Assembly: GCA_011524725.1 (NCBI GenBank)
Contig: WTJV01000032.1
Location: forward strand, 1 to 34,843
From: Amoebophilaceae bacterium
GTDB lineage: Bacteria > Bacteroidota > Bacteroidia > Cytophagales > Amoebophilaceae
Length of the DNA: 34,843 bases
Direction: 5' to 3'
Shown one piece after another: positions 34,535-34,843 of the stretch. Both the position numbers and the translations under genes were made by a program. The number at the start of each line of letters is the position of its first letter. Position 1 is the stretch's first letter. The notes beneath the pieces are model-generated. The model was not told where the DNA came from. It saw only the letters and a program-made list of their open reading frames with translations, and did no database searches.

Positions 34535-34630
34535 TTATTTTTCATTATTGGTCATGGTTAAAGTGATACAAAATTCTCACTTCTTTTGGACCAAAATTTG
34601 GGGAGAAGGTCAATTTACTACAGCCCTACT
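34534..34630. repeat. Dispersed repeat, copy 2
   Basis: It matches 30907-30995 (TTTTTCATTATTGG, GTGATACAAAATTCTCACTT, GGGGAGAAGGTCAAT). It is flanked on the left by the hairpin arm and on the right by the degraded TTACTACAGCCCT end. Together 34494-34630 could be a miniature element of about 137 bp with imperfect inverted ends. On the minus strand the frame LTFSPNFGPKEVRILYHFN ends in TAA, like the tail of a lost transposase. Confidence 0.5.
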
Positions 34631-34843
34631 AGAATGGTTCGAGTAAAAAGTGTTTTTTCTTATCTTAAAGAAGAAATTGCGTTAAGTATTGCTTTTTTAT
34701 AGAAAGTTTTGTAACGTACAACAAGTCAAAAGGAGAACGGCTAGAGTTCCCATTGATCTTTGGCACAACTATATGGCATAATGCCCGTTGACTATGTAAT
34801 TACAAACCCTATAAATAAAAATGCTATGAAAATATTTTATCAA

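Larger units (their letters stand above)
34311..34843. other. Gene-free right end with element remnants
   Basis: 533 bp without a credible gene. It contains the hairpin and repeat described separately. From 34640 to the edge the sequence is AT-rich. An ATG at 34826 begins a frame that runs off the edge after six codons (MKIFYQ) and may be the start of the next gene, but this cannot be judged. Confidence 0.4.

Noticed and set aside
34641-34656. GGTTCGAGTAAAA near the right end as a possible tRNA T-arm
   Set aside because: The T-stem cannot close and no anticodon arm precedes it. No tRNA or rRNA gene was found anywhere in the window.
1-34843. CRISPR arrays, complete insertion sequences or prophage genes
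   Set aside because: No regularly spaced direct repeats, no intact transposase or integrase and no phage structural genes were seen.

Overview
The window reads as a chromosomal segment of a Bacteroidota bacterium. The signs are a DUF4290 gene overlapping murA, a DUF1599/DoxX-like pair beside the diadenylate cyclase cdaA, a YcxB-like membrane protein, a membrane-anchored SurA/PpiD-type chaperone of the Bacteroidota kind, and starts without obvious Shine-Dalgarno sequences, several of them TTG or GTG. Three clusters of decayed accessory genes, including a lipoprotein with a RING-like Cys cluster and one with a kinase-like domain, recall host-associated lineages such as the Amoebophilaceae (Amoebophilus/Cardinium). 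That placement is inference from gene content, not a phylogeny.

Layout: 1-278 is AT-rich with no clear gene. 279-1052 (-) is a helical protein gene broken by an in-frame TAA, diverging from lipB (+). 1844-5364 (-) is a tight lnt-recX-radA operon, preceded on the same strand by recQ and rlmB. A conserved small protein gene (8584-8955) follows. Next to it lies a lipoprotein gene with a RING-like C-terminus (8971-9540), also broken by an in-frame TAA, then rlmD, a short-form malic enzyme and dnaA. After a gap holding a 12-bp inverted repeat come murA and DUF4290. 16459-18212 holds three same-strand pieces that look like one frameshifted lipoprotein/kinase-like gene. uvrD/pcrA, a ppiD-like gene without a recognisable parvulin core, a DoxX-like gene and a DUF1599 gene follow, all on the minus strand.

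At 24.3-24.65 kb the strand switches. The 367-bp gap contains a long inverted repeat whose right arm covers the cdaA start codon. cdaA and pdhB (+), ycxB-like (-), tatA-gatA (+), and an FtsX/LolC/E-type permease (-) follow. 30351-31000 has no convincing protein gene; it holds a GC-rich block of strong hairpins, a possible terminator, and a copy of a dispersed repeat. mutS (-) and a TrmH-family methyltransferase (+) complete the coding part. The last 0.5 kb holds a perfect 19-bp hairpin and a second copy of the dispersed repeat, looking like insertion-sequence ends.

Functionally the intact genes are housekeeping: replication and repair (dnaA, recQ, uvrD, mutS, radA, recX), rRNA/tRNA modification (rlmB, rlmD, TrmH family), envelope biogenesis (murA, lnt, ppiD-like, permease, tatA), cofactor and carbon metabolism (lipB, pdhB, malic enzyme), Gln-tRNA amidation (gatA) and c-di-AMP signalling (cdaA). 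LipB and PdhB connect, since lipoate is the cofactor of pyruvate dehydrogenase. The damage is concentrated in accessory, secreted-looking genes, as expected in a genome undergoing reduction.
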